Positions 26,142 through 34,497 of a stretch of DNA of 64,000 bases are shown in pieces. A model generated the notes under the pieces. It was not told where the DNA came from and made no database searches. It saw nothing but the letters and a program-made list of their open reading frames with translations. The position numbers and the translations under genes are program-made. Position 1 is the first letter of the stretch, and each line of letters starts with the position of its first letter. Origin of the DNA: Acidobacteria bacterium UBA2994 (lineage in GTDB: Bacteria; Acidobacteriota; Vicinamibacteria; Vicinamibacterales; UBA8438); NCBI GenBank assembly GCA_002346545.1, contig DEAA01000044.1, positions 19,344 through 83,343 on the forward strand. Direction: 5' to 3'.

Positions 26142-27488
26142 TCACGCCGAGTCGGTCTCGTATCCTTTCTCTCGCCAGGCCAACGTGCCGCCGTCCATGC
26201 TCCGCACGTTGCGATAGCCGAGCGACTTCAGGAACAGCAGCCCCGACAAGGACGCATTCCCTCGCTGGCAGACACTGAAAATCGGCGCGTCCAGATCCTG
26301 GGGCAGGATCGCCTCGACCCCGCTCTCGCCGGCCAGGTCAGCGAGCGGCACGTTGTAAGCGCCAGGAATGTGCGCCTCGTCGTACTGCTCGCGCGGCCTG
26401 ACGTCCAGTACGAACGGCTTGCTCTCGGTCCATTGTTCGTGCGCAGCGTCCACCCCGACGGTTAGCTCCGAATTACCACGGATGTTCTCGCGCATCCGCT
26501 CCATCAGCAGGTTCTTGCCCGCGCCGTTGGTCGCCCCCTGCGCCGCCATCCCTGGTAAATGCCGGACAAAGGAGGAGGCGTACTTGAACGCGTTGTCCGG
26601 AAAAATGACGACCACAATGTTGCCTGGCTTGTCTGGCACCAGCTTCAGCGCACCGGCCAGCGCCATCGAGCAACTCGGCCCGGCGGTGATGCTCTCTTCC
26701 CGGTTGAGCCGGAGGCACAGGTTGTATGCTGTCTCGTCGTCCACCTCGACAACCGCGTCGTACTCATCGGGCCGGAACAGCTGGGTCTGCTCGAGCTGGC
26801 GCAAGCTCCGGACACCAGGAATGTCGTGTCCGTCCATAGGATGGACGCCGATTACCTGCACGTCCACCCGCTGCTCTTTGAGATATCGTCCGGTGCCGGT
26901 GATGGTGCCGCAGGTCCCCAATCCAGCCACGAAGTGCGTCACGCGCCCCTCGGTCTGACGCCAGATCTCTGGCCCCGTGGTCTTGTAGTGGGCCTCCGGA
27001 TTCGCCTCGTTCACATACTGATTGAGCATGTGAAAGTCGGAACGGTCACCGAGCTCCATCGCCTTGGCGATCGCCCCCTCCGGCGCCCCAGGGGCAGGGC
27101 ACAGCGTGTCTTGCAGCTCCATGACGTCGGCGCCAAAGAACCGGAGCATGGTCCGCTTCTCCAGCGGAATCTCGCTCGACAAGGGAGTGGTCAGCGAGTA
27201 GCCCTTGGCGTTGGCCAGCATCGCCAGGGCCATCCCGGTATTGCCCGAGGTCGGCTCGACCAGCTTCTGGCCCGGCCCGACGGTCTGGCGCTCCTCGCCG
27301 TCTTCGAGCAAGTTGTCCGCCACCCGGTCCTTGACCGCACCGAACGGGTTGTACCACTCCAGTTTCGCGTAGACCTGGGTATGCTCGAAGCCCACCACGC
27401 GGTTCAACCGCACGAGGGGCGTCGGATTGTCCGCGTCACAGCGCAACCCGAGAATCGAGTCGTAGATCCGCAGCGCATGGTCGTTCAT
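26142..27488 (-). CDS. cysM: PLP cysteine synthase (CysM type) fused to rhodanese
   Basis: 448 residues from ATG 27488. The fold-II PLP domain (about 1-330) has the PLP lysine K53 in N-P-F-G-A-V-K-D-R, S-G-N-T-G, a G-T-C-G-T-I-T-G-T-G-R-Y phosphate loop and I-T-A-G-P-S-C-S. The rhodanese domain (about 345-448) has active Cys407 in S-V-C-Q-R-G-N. It probably forms cysteine from O-phosphoserine or O-acetylserine using CysO thiocarboxylate. The fused rhodanese is an addition to the usual CysM and may load sulfur. It heads the seven-gene sulfur operon. Confidence 0.88.
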   Translation of the reverse strand: MNDHALRIYDSILGLRCDADNPTPLVRLNRVVGFEHTQVYAKLEWYNPFGAVKDRVADNLLEDGEERQTVGPGQKLVEPTSGNTGMALAMLANAKGYSLTTPLSSEIPLEKRTMLRFFGADVMELQDTLCPAPGAPEGAIAKAMELGDRSDFHMLNQYVNEANPEAHYKTTGPEIWRQTEGRVTHFVAGLGTCGTITGTGRYLKEQRVDVQVIGVHPMDGHDIPGVRSLRQLEQTQLFRPDEYDAVVEVDDETAYNLCLRLNREESITAGPSCSMALAGALKLVPDKPGNIVVVIFPDNAFKYASSFVRHLPGMAAQGATNGAGKNLLMERMRENIRGNSELTVGVDAAHEQWTESKPFVLDVRPREQYDEAHIPGAYNVPLADLAGESGVEAILPQDLDAPIFSVCQRGNASLSGLLFLKSLGYRNVRSMDGGTLAWREKGYETDSA

Positions 27489-27703
27489 CGCGTGGCCTGT
27501 CCTGGTATGAACACGATGGCGGTCAGAGTCCGAACCGTACATGTTATGCCGCGGGAGGTCGTGCTTCAAGCGTTCCCCCGGAGAGGCCAAACACGCCGCA
27601 ACGGCGAGTTACACTGTGGGACGCGTCACGACCGTGACCGGATCCGGCCAGCTAAGCGACCGGCTCGGCGGTCCGCCCACCCGGACGAATAGAGGACCTC
27701 GAC

Positions 27704-29110
27704 GTGGACACTGTTTCGCTGCTCGTAGGCCTAGCCCTTGGCCTTGTGGTCGGAGGGACCGCGGGCTGGCTCCTCGCCAAAACTGGCGGTGGGAACACGT
27801 CGGCCGCCGCACAGGCCGCCGCCGCCCGGGCCCGGGCGGAGGAGATCGGCAAACGGGTGAACCAGCTCGAACAGGATCTGGCCCAGCGTGAACGGGAACT
27901 GAGCGAGGCCCGGCAGCACGCCAGCGAGCTGGCCGAACGGGTGATCCGGGCGACGGCCGAACTCGACGGCGAACGCCGCTCCACGGCCGAGCGGGTCCGA
28001 CTGCTCGAACAGGCGGAGCAGACACTGCGCGAGGCGTTCGCGGCAGTCTCGGCCGAGGCGCTGCGCGCCAACAATCAGTCGTTTCTGCAACTGGCGAAGA
28101 CCGCGCTCGGCGAGTTACAGAAACAAGCGACAGTGGACCTAGACCATCGGCAGCAGTCGATCGACAACCTCGTGCGGCCACTCCAGGACACCCTTGGTCA
28201 GGTCCAAGCGAAGCTGCAGGAGGTGGAACGCGACAGGGCGAGCTCCAACTCCAGGCTCGGCGAGCAACTGCAGACGCTCGCGACCGCCACGACCAACCTG
28301 GAGCGCGCCCTGCAGACCCCACATGTCCGCGGTGGGTGGGGCGAGGTACAGCTCAGGCGGGTGGTCGAGCTGGCCGGCATGCTCGACCACTGCGACTTCA
28401 CCGAGAAGACGGCGGTCACCTCCGACGACCGCAAGCTCGTCCCCGACATGGTGGTGAAGCTGCCGGGCGGGCGACGCATCATCGTCGACGCCAAGGTGCC
28501 GTATGTTGCCTATCGCCAGGCGGTGGAGAGTCAAGGGCAGGAGGAGCGGCTCGCCCGGCTGAAGGAGCACGCCGGTCAGGTAAAGGCGCACATGACCGAG
28601 CTTGGCAGCCGGGGCTACTGGGCCCAGTTCCAGCCGGCACCGGAGTTCGTCTTTATGTTCCTTCCCGGCGAAGGCTACTTCAGCGCCGCCCTGAAGCACG
28701 ACCCGGGACTGATCGAGTTCGGGGTAGACCAGCGCGTAATCCCGGCCAGCCCGCTGACCCTGATCGCGCTCCTGCGTGCGGTTGCCTACGGGTGGCAGCA
28801 AGAACGGATCGCCAGAAACGCCGAGACGGTCAGTCAGCTCGGGCGTGAGTTGTACGAACGGATCTGGCGGCTGGCTGGACATCTCGACGATCTGTCCAAG
28901 GGACTGACCAGAACGGTGGACGCCTACAACCGCACCGTCGGAACCATCGAATCCCGGGTCCTGGTGACCGCGCGCCGGTTCAAGGAGCTTGGGGTCAGTG
29001 CCGCTGAACCGATCCCGGAGACCAACACGGTCGAACGGACCCCACGCCCCCTGCAGGCGCCGGAGATGGCGGACATGTTCGGCGACCCTGACGACGAGGA
29101 CCCGCAGTGA
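27704..29110 (+). CDS. rmuC: RmuC-family protein (recombination-associated)
   Basis: 468 residues from GTG 27704. One N-terminal membrane helix (L-L-V-G-L-A-L-G-L-V-V-G-G-T-A-G-W), a long coiled coil to about 200 rich in Glu, Arg, Ala and Gln, then the RmuC nuclease-like core with R-G-G-W-G-E-V-Q-L-R, D-A-K-V-P, F-M-F-L-P-G-E-G-Y-F and P-L-T-L-I-A-L-L-R-A-V-A-Y-G-W. RmuC limits inversions at short repeats in E. coli and has been linked to phage defence. It is divergent from the sulfur operon and overlaps the next gene (TGATG). Confidence 0.9.
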   Translation: MDTVSLLVGLALGLVVGGTAGWLLAKTGGGNTSAAAQAAAARARAEEIGKRVNQLEQDLAQRERELSEARQHASELAERVIRATAELDGERRSTAERVRLLEQAEQTLREAFAAVSAEALRANNQSFLQLAKTALGELQKQATVDLDHRQQSIDNLVRPLQDTLGQVQAKLQEVERDRASSNSRLGEQLQTLATATTNLERALQTPHVRGGWGEVQLRRVVELAGMLDHCDFTEKTAVTSDDRKLVPDMVVKLPGGRRIIVDAKVPYVAYRQAVESQGQEERLARLKEHAGQVKAHMTELGSRGYWAQFQPAPEFVFMFLPGEGYFSAALKHDPGLIEFGVDQRVIPASPLTLIALLRAVAYGWQQERIARNAETVSQLGRELYERIWRLAGHLDDLSKGLTRTVDAYNRTVGTIESRVLVTARRFKELGVSAAEPIPETNTVERTPRPLQAPEMADMFGDPDDEDPQ

Positions 29111-30207
29111 TGCAGGTCCCCTCATTCGACCTCGAGCGCTGGCAGTCGCTCCACGAGCATCAGGTGGAGATCAACCTCTCGGAGAGTGGTGTCAAACCGC
29201 TCCGGCTGGAGGAGCTGACCGACGCAATCGGTGACGTCCTGGGACCGACCGAGCTGGGTTACGCGCAGACCAACGGCACCGCCGCACTCCGCGACCGGAT
29301 AGCCACGCTCTACCCCGGAACCGGACTCGCCGAGATCCTGGTCACCAACGGCAGCTCCGAGGCTAACTTCATCTGCGCCTGGCACCTGATCGAACCGGGC
29401 GACGAGATCGTCGTAGTCCAGCCTAACTACATGCAGGTGGCGGGGACCGCCCGCTCGTTCGGCGCCACCGTCCACCCGGTCTGGCTCGAGGAAGGCCCGG
29501 ACGGCTGGCAGCTTGATCTCGACGCTGTCGCCGAGACGGTCAGCCCCCGCACCCGCCTGATCGCCTTCAGCAACCCGAACAATCCGACCGGAAGCCAGAT
29601 CGATGCTGCTAACCTCGACCGGCTGTGCGATATCGCGGCCACGCATAGTTCGTGGATCCTGGCCGACGAGGTATATCGCGGCGCTGAGCTGTCTGGACCA
29701 CTCACCGAGACGGCGTGGGGTCGGTATGACCGGACGCTGGTGGTCAGCGGGCTCTCGAAAGCGTACGGACTCCCGGGCCTCCGAGTCGGCTGGGTCGTGG
29801 GTCCGACCGACACCGTGGCGGAGCTGTGGGGGTGCCGAGACTACACGTCGATCGTCTCCGGAACCCTGAGCGACCGCCTCGCCCAGCTGGCCCTCGATCA
29901 ACGGGAGCAACTGCGGGCCCGGGCCCGCAGGATTCTCCTCGACAATCAGGCGCGGGTCGCGCGCTGGGTCGAATCCACAGACGGCTACCATCAGACACCG
30001 CCCCGGGCCGGTGGTGTGACCTTGATAGGCTATGCTGGTTCGGTTGGTTCCGCTGAACTTGCCGAGACGCTCTTGATCGAGCACGGGGTGCTGATCGTCC
30101 CGGGCTCCCAGTTCGATCTTGAGGGGTATCTCCGTGTCGGCATCGGTGGCACAGCGGCACCTCTTGCCGAGGGCTTGGCCCGCTTGGCTCTCGCTTTCTC
30201 GCAGTGA
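29110..30207 (+). CDS. Class I/II PLP aminotransferase
   Basis: 365 residues from ATG 29110. Fold-I features: N-G-S-S-E-A-N, F-S-N-P-N-N-P-T-G, D-E-V-Y-R-G, PLP lysine in S-G-L-S-K-A-Y-G-L-P-G-L-R-V-G-W, and the C-terminal R-V-G-I-G carboxylate-binding Arg. Close to aspartate/capreomycidine-type aminotransferases. The amino donor and product cannot be told. Its start overlaps the rmuC stop, and a CoA-transferase gene follows 54 bases later. Confidence 0.87.
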   Translation: MQVPSFDLERWQSLHEHQVEINLSESGVKPLRLEELTDAIGDVLGPTELGYAQTNGTAALRDRIATLYPGTGLAEILVTNGSSEANFICAWHLIEPGDEIVVVQPNYMQVAGTARSFGATVHPVWLEEGPDGWQLDLDAVAETVSPRTRLIAFSNPNNPTGSQIDAANLDRLCDIAATHSSWILADEVYRGAELSGPLTETAWGRYDRTLVVSGLSKAYGLPGLRVGWVVGPTDTVAELWGCRDYTSIVSGTLSDRLAQLALDQREQLRARARRILLDNQARVARWVESTDGYHQTPPRAGGVTLIGYAGSVGSAELAETLLIEHGVLIVPGSQFDLEGYLRVGIGGTAAPLAEGLARLALAFSQ

Positions 30208-30261
30208 ACGGACGCTGCCGGTTCACGGCGCGATCAGCATTCTTGGAGTGAGACAATCAGC

Positions 30262-31479
30262 ATGAGTGACAACGCGACGAGCAATCCGACCAACAACGGC
30301 CCGTTGGCGGGACTCACCGTCTTGGACCTGACCCGGGTGCTCTCCGGCCCCTACTGCACGATGATGCTCGCCGACATGGGCGCCCGCGTCATCAAAGTGG
30401 AACAGCCAGGCAAGGGCGATGACACCCGGGGGTGGGGGCCGCCGTTCCAGAAGGGTGAAAGCTCCTACTTCCTCAGTGTGAATCGGAACAAGGAAAGCAT
30501 CACCCTCAACTTCAAGCAAGCTGAAGGCCGCGCGGTGCTCGACAAGCTGATCGCCGAAGCCGACGTGCTGGTCGAGAACTTCCGCCCCGGAGCGCTGGGC
30601 CGTCAGGGGTTGGACTACACGAGTCTGTCGGCGTCGCGTCCGGATCTCGTGTACTGCTCCATCTCCGGATTCGGCCAGACTGGGCCGCGCAGCTCTGAAC
30701 CGGGCTACGACGCGGTCATGCAGGGCGAGGGTGGCCTGATGAGCATTACCGGCCCCGCCGGCGGCACCCCGTACCGGCTCGGGGTCGCCATCGCCGACAT
30801 CGTAACCGGTATGTTCGCTGCCTACGGCGTCGCGATGGGCCTGCTGGCACGCGAGCGCACCGGGAAGGGCCAGCACATCGACGTCGGGATGCTGGACTCA
30901 GTAGCGGCCGTCTTGACCTATCAGGCCGGCATCTACTTCGCCACCGGCCAAGCGCCGCCCAGACTGGGCAACCAGCATCCGACCATCGTGCCCTACGAGA
31001 CCTTCAGCGCCTCAGATGGCGATATCGTGGTGGCAGTCGGCAACGACAACCTGTTCGTCAAATTCTGTGGTGTCATCGGCACGCCAGCGTTGGCCGAGGA
31101 CGAGCGCTTCGCCACCAACGCAGGGCGGATCGAGAACCAGGATGCATTGCGCCCGCTGCTGGCCGAGCGGATCGGCACCCGGACCCGTACCGACTGGCTG
31201 TCGGCGCTCAAGACTACCGGCATCCCGTGCGGCTCGGTGCGGGATCTTGCTGAAGTGCTGACCGACCCTCAGCTCCAGGAGCGGCTGATGGTGCTCGGCG
31301 TCGATCATCCCAAGGTCGGACCAATGCAGGTCCTTGGCGTGCCAGTCAAACTGGCTACCACCCCCGGCGGGGTACGCACGCCGCCCCCAACCCTCGGTCA
31401 GCACACCGACACAATCCTCGAGGAGCTTGGCTACAACGCTGCCGCTCGTGGTGCGCTTGCCGAGGCGCAAGTGATCTGA
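30262..31479 (+). CDS. Family III CoA-transferase (CaiB/BaiF)
   Basis: 405 residues with GGAGTGAG before ATG 30262. G-L-T-V-L-D-L-T-R-V-L-S-G-P-Y-C-T, I-K-V-E-Q-P-G-K-G-D, N-R-N-K-E-S-I-T-L-N and V-E-N-F-R-P-G-A form the N-terminal CoA-binding part. The catalytic Asp is in the region G-Y-D-A-V-M-Q-G-E-G-G-L. Such enzymes move CoA between carboxylic acids (formyl, oxalyl, succinyl, mesaconyl or carnitine types). The acid used here is not evident from sequence or neighbours. Confidence 0.9.
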   Translation: MSDNATSNPTNNGPLAGLTVLDLTRVLSGPYCTMMLADMGARVIKVEQPGKGDDTRGWGPPFQKGESSYFLSVNRNKESITLNFKQAEGRAVLDKLIAEADVLVENFRPGALGRQGLDYTSLSASRPDLVYCSISGFGQTGPRSSEPGYDAVMQGEGGLMSITGPAGGTPYRLGVAIADIVTGMFAAYGVAMGLLARERTGKGQHIDVGMLDSVAAVLTYQAGIYFATGQAPPRLGNQHPTIVPYETFSASDGDIVVAVGNDNLFVKFCGVIGTPALAEDERFATNAGRIENQDALRPLLAERIGTRTRTDWLSALKTTGIPCGSVRDLAEVLTDPQLQERLMVLGVDHPKVGPMQVLGVPVKLATTPGGVRTPPPTLGQHTDTILEELGYNAAARGALAEAQVI

Positions 31480-31493
31480 CGGGGCAAGGGCAT

Positions 31494-31928
31494 GCAGGCC
31501 TTTCGGAGACGACGCGGCTTAGCTGCGCGTTGCCGGGCACGGTCCTGCTCACGGCCGGCGCCGCCTACGCGCACTTTCTGTCGCCAAGCGGAGGACCACT
31601 CCCGCTCGACCTCAAAACCCGCACCGTTTCTCTCAATTTCGTGGCCCGGCTCTTTCTGACGACCCGGATCGCGAGCGTGCAACCGCGTGTGGGCGTCAGG
31701 GCAACCCTGGGCTTCTGGCGCTAGACCGAGGCGGGCAACTTCGTGAACTTCACGGACCGATCCAGCTTCCGGGGCAGCTTCATCGATCAGGGTGTCGCAG
31801 TCGGACCGATGGTTCTGGGTGCCGTGCGCGTTCTCCTTGGCGAACGCGTGCTCGTGGGAGTCGCGGTTCGCTACCCGGTCAGCTACGCTTTCTGGATTAA
31901 CCCTCTTACCGCGCCACGAAAACTTTGA
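31494..31928 (+). pseudogene. Possible relic of a beta-barrel outer-membrane protein
   Basis: This stretch has no intact gene. One plus-strand frame, broken only by TAG at 31722-31724, reads L-P-L-D-L-K-T-R-T-V-S-L-N-F, then V-Q-P-R-V-G-V-R-A-T-L-G-F. After the stop it continues N-F-T-D-R-S-S-F-R-G-S-F-I-D-Q-G-V-A-V-G and L-V-G-V-A-V-R-Y. Alternating hydrophobic strands with Gly and aromatic ends resemble the last strands of a small beta-barrel. No start codon or ribosome-binding site fits. It may be a decayed fragment. Chance openness in GC-rich DNA is the alternative. Confidence 0.3.
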
Positions 31929-32337
31929 GGGCATCCAGCAGAAACGCAAGGACGTGCTCATCGGTCAGCTGGCCAAGCGGAACGTCCGGCGCAAGCGGGC
32001 GTTCGACCCTGGACACGCGCCGGCCCCGTGCATGCGCCACCTCGGTCAGAATCGTGACCGGATCAGCGGTCGCGTCGATCGACAGGTCCACGTAGTCCTC
32101 CTTCTGCCGCTCCGAGACCAGCCGCACCGAACCGGCCGGCGTCGACAGACGGAACTCAAATCCTTCTACGCGAAGCACTCTTGCCACCTGCTGCATGACC
32201 GGCGTGGCGACCGACTCAAGGAATCGCTCGGCAGTGCCGGCGTCCTCCTCAGCTCGCCGTCGGCGCTCGGCAGCTTCCTGGCGCGCCTGCTCGATCATCC
32301 GTTGGAGGCGCTGGCGCACATCGGCTACGTCACTCAT
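31906..32337 (-). CDS. Hypothetical protein, charged N-terminal coiled coil
   Basis: 143 residues. The N-terminus (about 5-45) is a charged helix (Q-R-L-Q-R-M-I-E-Q-A-R-Q-E-A-A-E-R-R-R-R). The rest has alternating strands and helices (F-E-F-R-L-S-T-P-A-G-S-V-R-L-V-S, D-Y-V-D-L-S-I-D-A). No motif is recognised. Start overlaps the stop of the upstream gene by four bases, so both unknowns belong to the metal operon. Confidence 0.6.
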   Translation of the reverse strand: MSDVADVRQRLQRMIEQARQEAAERRRRAEEDAGTAERFLESVATPVMQQVARVLRVEGFEFRLSTPAGSVRLVSERQKEDYVDLSIDATADPVTILTEVAHARGRRVSRVERPLAPDVPLGQLTDEHVLAFLLDALKVFVAR

Positions 32338-32774
32338 GTCTCGGCCTCATCGGGACGGTCCGCGCCAACCTCGTAGATCCGCACGAGCTCAACAAGCTTG
32401 TAGCCACGGGTCTGATAGGCCGGCACAATCCGCTCCGTCCGCAGATACTGCAGCATCCCATCATCGGCATAGTCCGGCAAACCAACGTCGTCAAGCTCGC
32501 CCAGCTCGCGCTCGAGCCCGTTCATAGTCATCACCGCTTCTTCCACCTGTCGTCGAACCGGAATCATTCCGAACCGACGTTGCCGGACTTCACGCTCGCG
32601 AGTCTGGAACCGTACGAACAGCTCGTTGCTAATGAAGTTGTACTCGACGTCCGCATGAGAAGAAGAGGCATCCTCGACCCGGACGAACGACACGGCGTCG
32701 ATCGTGCGCAGGGCTTCGACCAGGACCTGGGTGAACGCACCCTCACCCGACCAGCTGTCGGTATCGAGCTCCAT
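32334..32774 (-). CDS. Hypothetical protein, acidic alpha/beta
   Basis: 146 residues without signal or membrane segment. A stretch A-D-V-E-Y-N-F-I-S-N-E-L-F-V-R-F looks like a beta hairpin. R-Q-R-R-F-G-M-I-P-V-R-R is basic, and the C-terminus is acidic. I recognise no family. It lies 27 bases after the cupredoxin gene and overlaps the next gene. Confidence 0.6.
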   Translation of the reverse strand: MELDTDSWSGEGAFTQVLVEALRTIDAVSFVRVEDASSSHADVEYNFISNELFVRFQTREREVRQRRFGMIPVRRQVEEAVMTMNGLERELGELDDVGLPDYADDGMLQYLRTERIVPAYQTRGYKLVELVRIYEVGADRPDEAET

Positions 32775-32801
32775 AGTGACCGTGTCGCAACGGCAGCCGC
32801 G

Positions 32802-33254
32802 TCAGCGTGGGTCGCCGACCACCTCAATGACGCCGCGCATCATCTCACGGTGCGGAGAACAGGTGTAGCTCTGCGTACCGGACCCCGCAGGCGCCTCGAG
32901 CTCGAGGGTGGTAACGGTGTCAGCCTCGATCGTACGAGTCGCCAGGCCCCAGTCGTCGATCGCGAGGTTGTGGTCGATGCCAGGGTCGAGGTTACGCAGC
33001 ACGAACCGGACCCGTTCGCCCGCCTGGAGCCGAATCGTGGGGTTGGGTCGCGTGTCGCCTTCGAGGTAGAACGCCATGTCGCGGGTGACGAGCGTGATCT
33101 CGCGCGCCACGGGGGTACTGGTGGCGGCCAGGGGCAGCAGCAGGAAGAGCCCCACGAACACCAAGACCACCGCCGCCGCGACCACGCCGCGAGATCCGCC
33201 CCAACTATCGCCCCGACCGGACCGCTTCGGTCGCCACTCTTCGTCACGCTCCAT
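32802..33254 (-). CDS. Membrane-anchored cupredoxin
   Basis: 150 residues from ATG 33254 (TTG 33266 is possible). One membrane helix at about 23-45 (V-V-A-A-A-V-V-L-V-F-V-G-L-F-L-L-L-P) is followed by a plastocyanin/azurin-like domain. Copper ligands are visible: His in D-P-G-I-D-H-N, then Cys, His and Met in Y-T-C-S-P-H-R-E-M-M, ending G-V-I-E-V. It faces the periplasm. Between a ZIP permease plus multicopper oxidase and two unknown genes, it is a likely electron carrier for the oxidase. Confidence 0.82.
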   Translation of the reverse strand: MERDEEWRPKRSGRGDSWGGSRGVVAAAVVLVFVGLFLLLPLAATSTPVAREITLVTRDMAFYLEGDTRPNPTIRLQAGERVRFVLRNLDPGIDHNLAIDDWGLATRTIEADTVTTLELEAPAGSGTQSYTCSPHREMMRGVIEVVGDPR

Positions 33255-33297
33255 CGTTGTCCTCAATCTCCAAGCTCGCCATCGAACGTCGTTCGCC

Positions 33298-34497
33298 TCA
33301 TCCGACGATGAGACCCGTCACGTACATCACGGCTACCCCGACCAGTAGTCCACTCGCCACCGGGGTGGTAGCCAGATGCCGGCCAAGCGGCTGCTCACCG
33401 GCCGTCTGCCTGACCAGCTGCAGGATCACCTGGGCGATGGCACCCGCCCCCAAGGCCAGGCAAACCACCGACCAAATCGGCGAGTAAACGAGACCGCCGA
33501 TCCAGGCACCCAGGATCGTCGGGGCGCCACCCAAGATGCCGAGGCGGACGAGCTGTCCCAGCCGGACGCGAGTCCTGGCCAGCGGCGCCACGATCGCGAG
33601 TCCCTCGGTCGTGTTGTGCAGCGTGAACCCAACAATGAGCACCGTGCCCAACGCCGCCTCTCCTAGCGCGAAGGCGGCTCCGATGGCCAGCCCTTCGCCG
33701 AAGTTGTGCAGCCCGATGCCGGTCGCGATCAGCAGGGCCAGCACCCAGCCGCGTCGCCCCGCTTCGGGTACGCTCTGCCGGGTGCGCAGCCAGGCCCCCA
33801 CCATTTCCAGACCGAGGAACGAGGCGCCGGTGACGGTAAGAAACAGGGCGACAGCCTGGAACGAACCGGGCGCCAAGGCGGCCGCCTCGAGTCCGTCGTG
33901 CCCGGCCTCGATCAGCAGGAACAGCAACAACCCGGTGGTCAAGGCCAGGATGAAGTCTAGCCCCCGCTTCTCCATCCGCCCGACCATCGGCAGCCAGAGC
34001 AGGCCGATGGCGACCGGAATCACTCCGACATAGATTCCGATCAAGGCGAAGACGGCGAAGAACCGGACGCCCGCACGCGGGGCCTCCACCGCCACGGCGA
34101 CCTCGTGATCGAACGTCACCCCGGTAGAGGTAACGATCCGCACGACGTGCGCGTCACCACTCACCCAGGGATAGGGAATGGTGAGTCTGGTCTGCCCAAG
34201 ATGCCCCAAGGTTGCCGCGGGTTCGGAAGTGAACGACCAGTAGGCGTCGTCCACCTGCACCTGGGCAATCGTGACCGTGTCTGGCCCGTCGTTCAGCACG
34301 GTGGCCACGATCCCGTCTGGGCCCAGCGCGACCCGCTGAAACGCAAGCTCTTCGACCGGTGGGAAGTCCTCGCCTCGCACCGCGTCGGCCGGACCGTTCC
34401 AGTAGATGAGACCGAGCAACCCGGACAGCAACACCAGCGGCAGAAGGGCGCGGCCCCAGGCGAAGCCGGTCCCGGCTGATAACGCCGTCTCAGTCAC
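33298..34497 (-). CDS. ZIP-family metal permease with extra N-terminal domain
   Basis: About 399 residues from GTG 34497, which overlaps the multicopper oxidase stop by eight bases. One helix (L-L-P-L-V-L-L-S-G-L-L-G-L-I-Y), then a periplasmic beta-rich domain of about 100 residues. The ZIP core follows with metal motifs H-N-F-G-E-G-L-A-I-G and H-N-T-T-E-G-L-A-I in the two central helices, and a last helix ending at the C-terminus. ZIP proteins import Zn, Fe or Mn. The extra periplasmic domain might contact the oxidase. A longer frame to 34686 lies inside the oxidase gene and is rejected. Confidence 0.82.
   Translation of the reverse strand: MTETALSAGTGFAWGRALLPLVLLSGLLGLIYWNGPADAVRGEDFPPVEELAFQRVALGPDGIVATVLNDGPDTVTIAQVQVDDAYWSFTSEPAATLGHLGQTRLTIPYPWVSGDAHVVRIVTSTGVTFDHEVAVAVEAPRAGVRFFAVFALIGIYVGVIPVAIGLLWLPMVGRMEKRGLDFILALTTGLLLFLLIEAGHDGLEAAALAPGSFQAVALFLTVTGASFLGLEMVGAWLRTRQSVPEAGRRGWVLALLIATGIGLHNFGEGLAIGAAFALGEAALGTVLIVGFTLHNTTEGLAIVAPLARTRVRLGQLVRLGILGGAPTILGAWIGGLVYSPIWSVVCLALGAGAIAQVILQLVRQTAGEQPLGRHLATTPVASGLLVGVAVMYVTGLIVG

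Noticed and set aside
31431..31961. 176-residue minus-strand open frame
   Set aside because: It overlaps the ends of both neighbours and has shadow-frame composition. The plus frame is the more protein-like reading.
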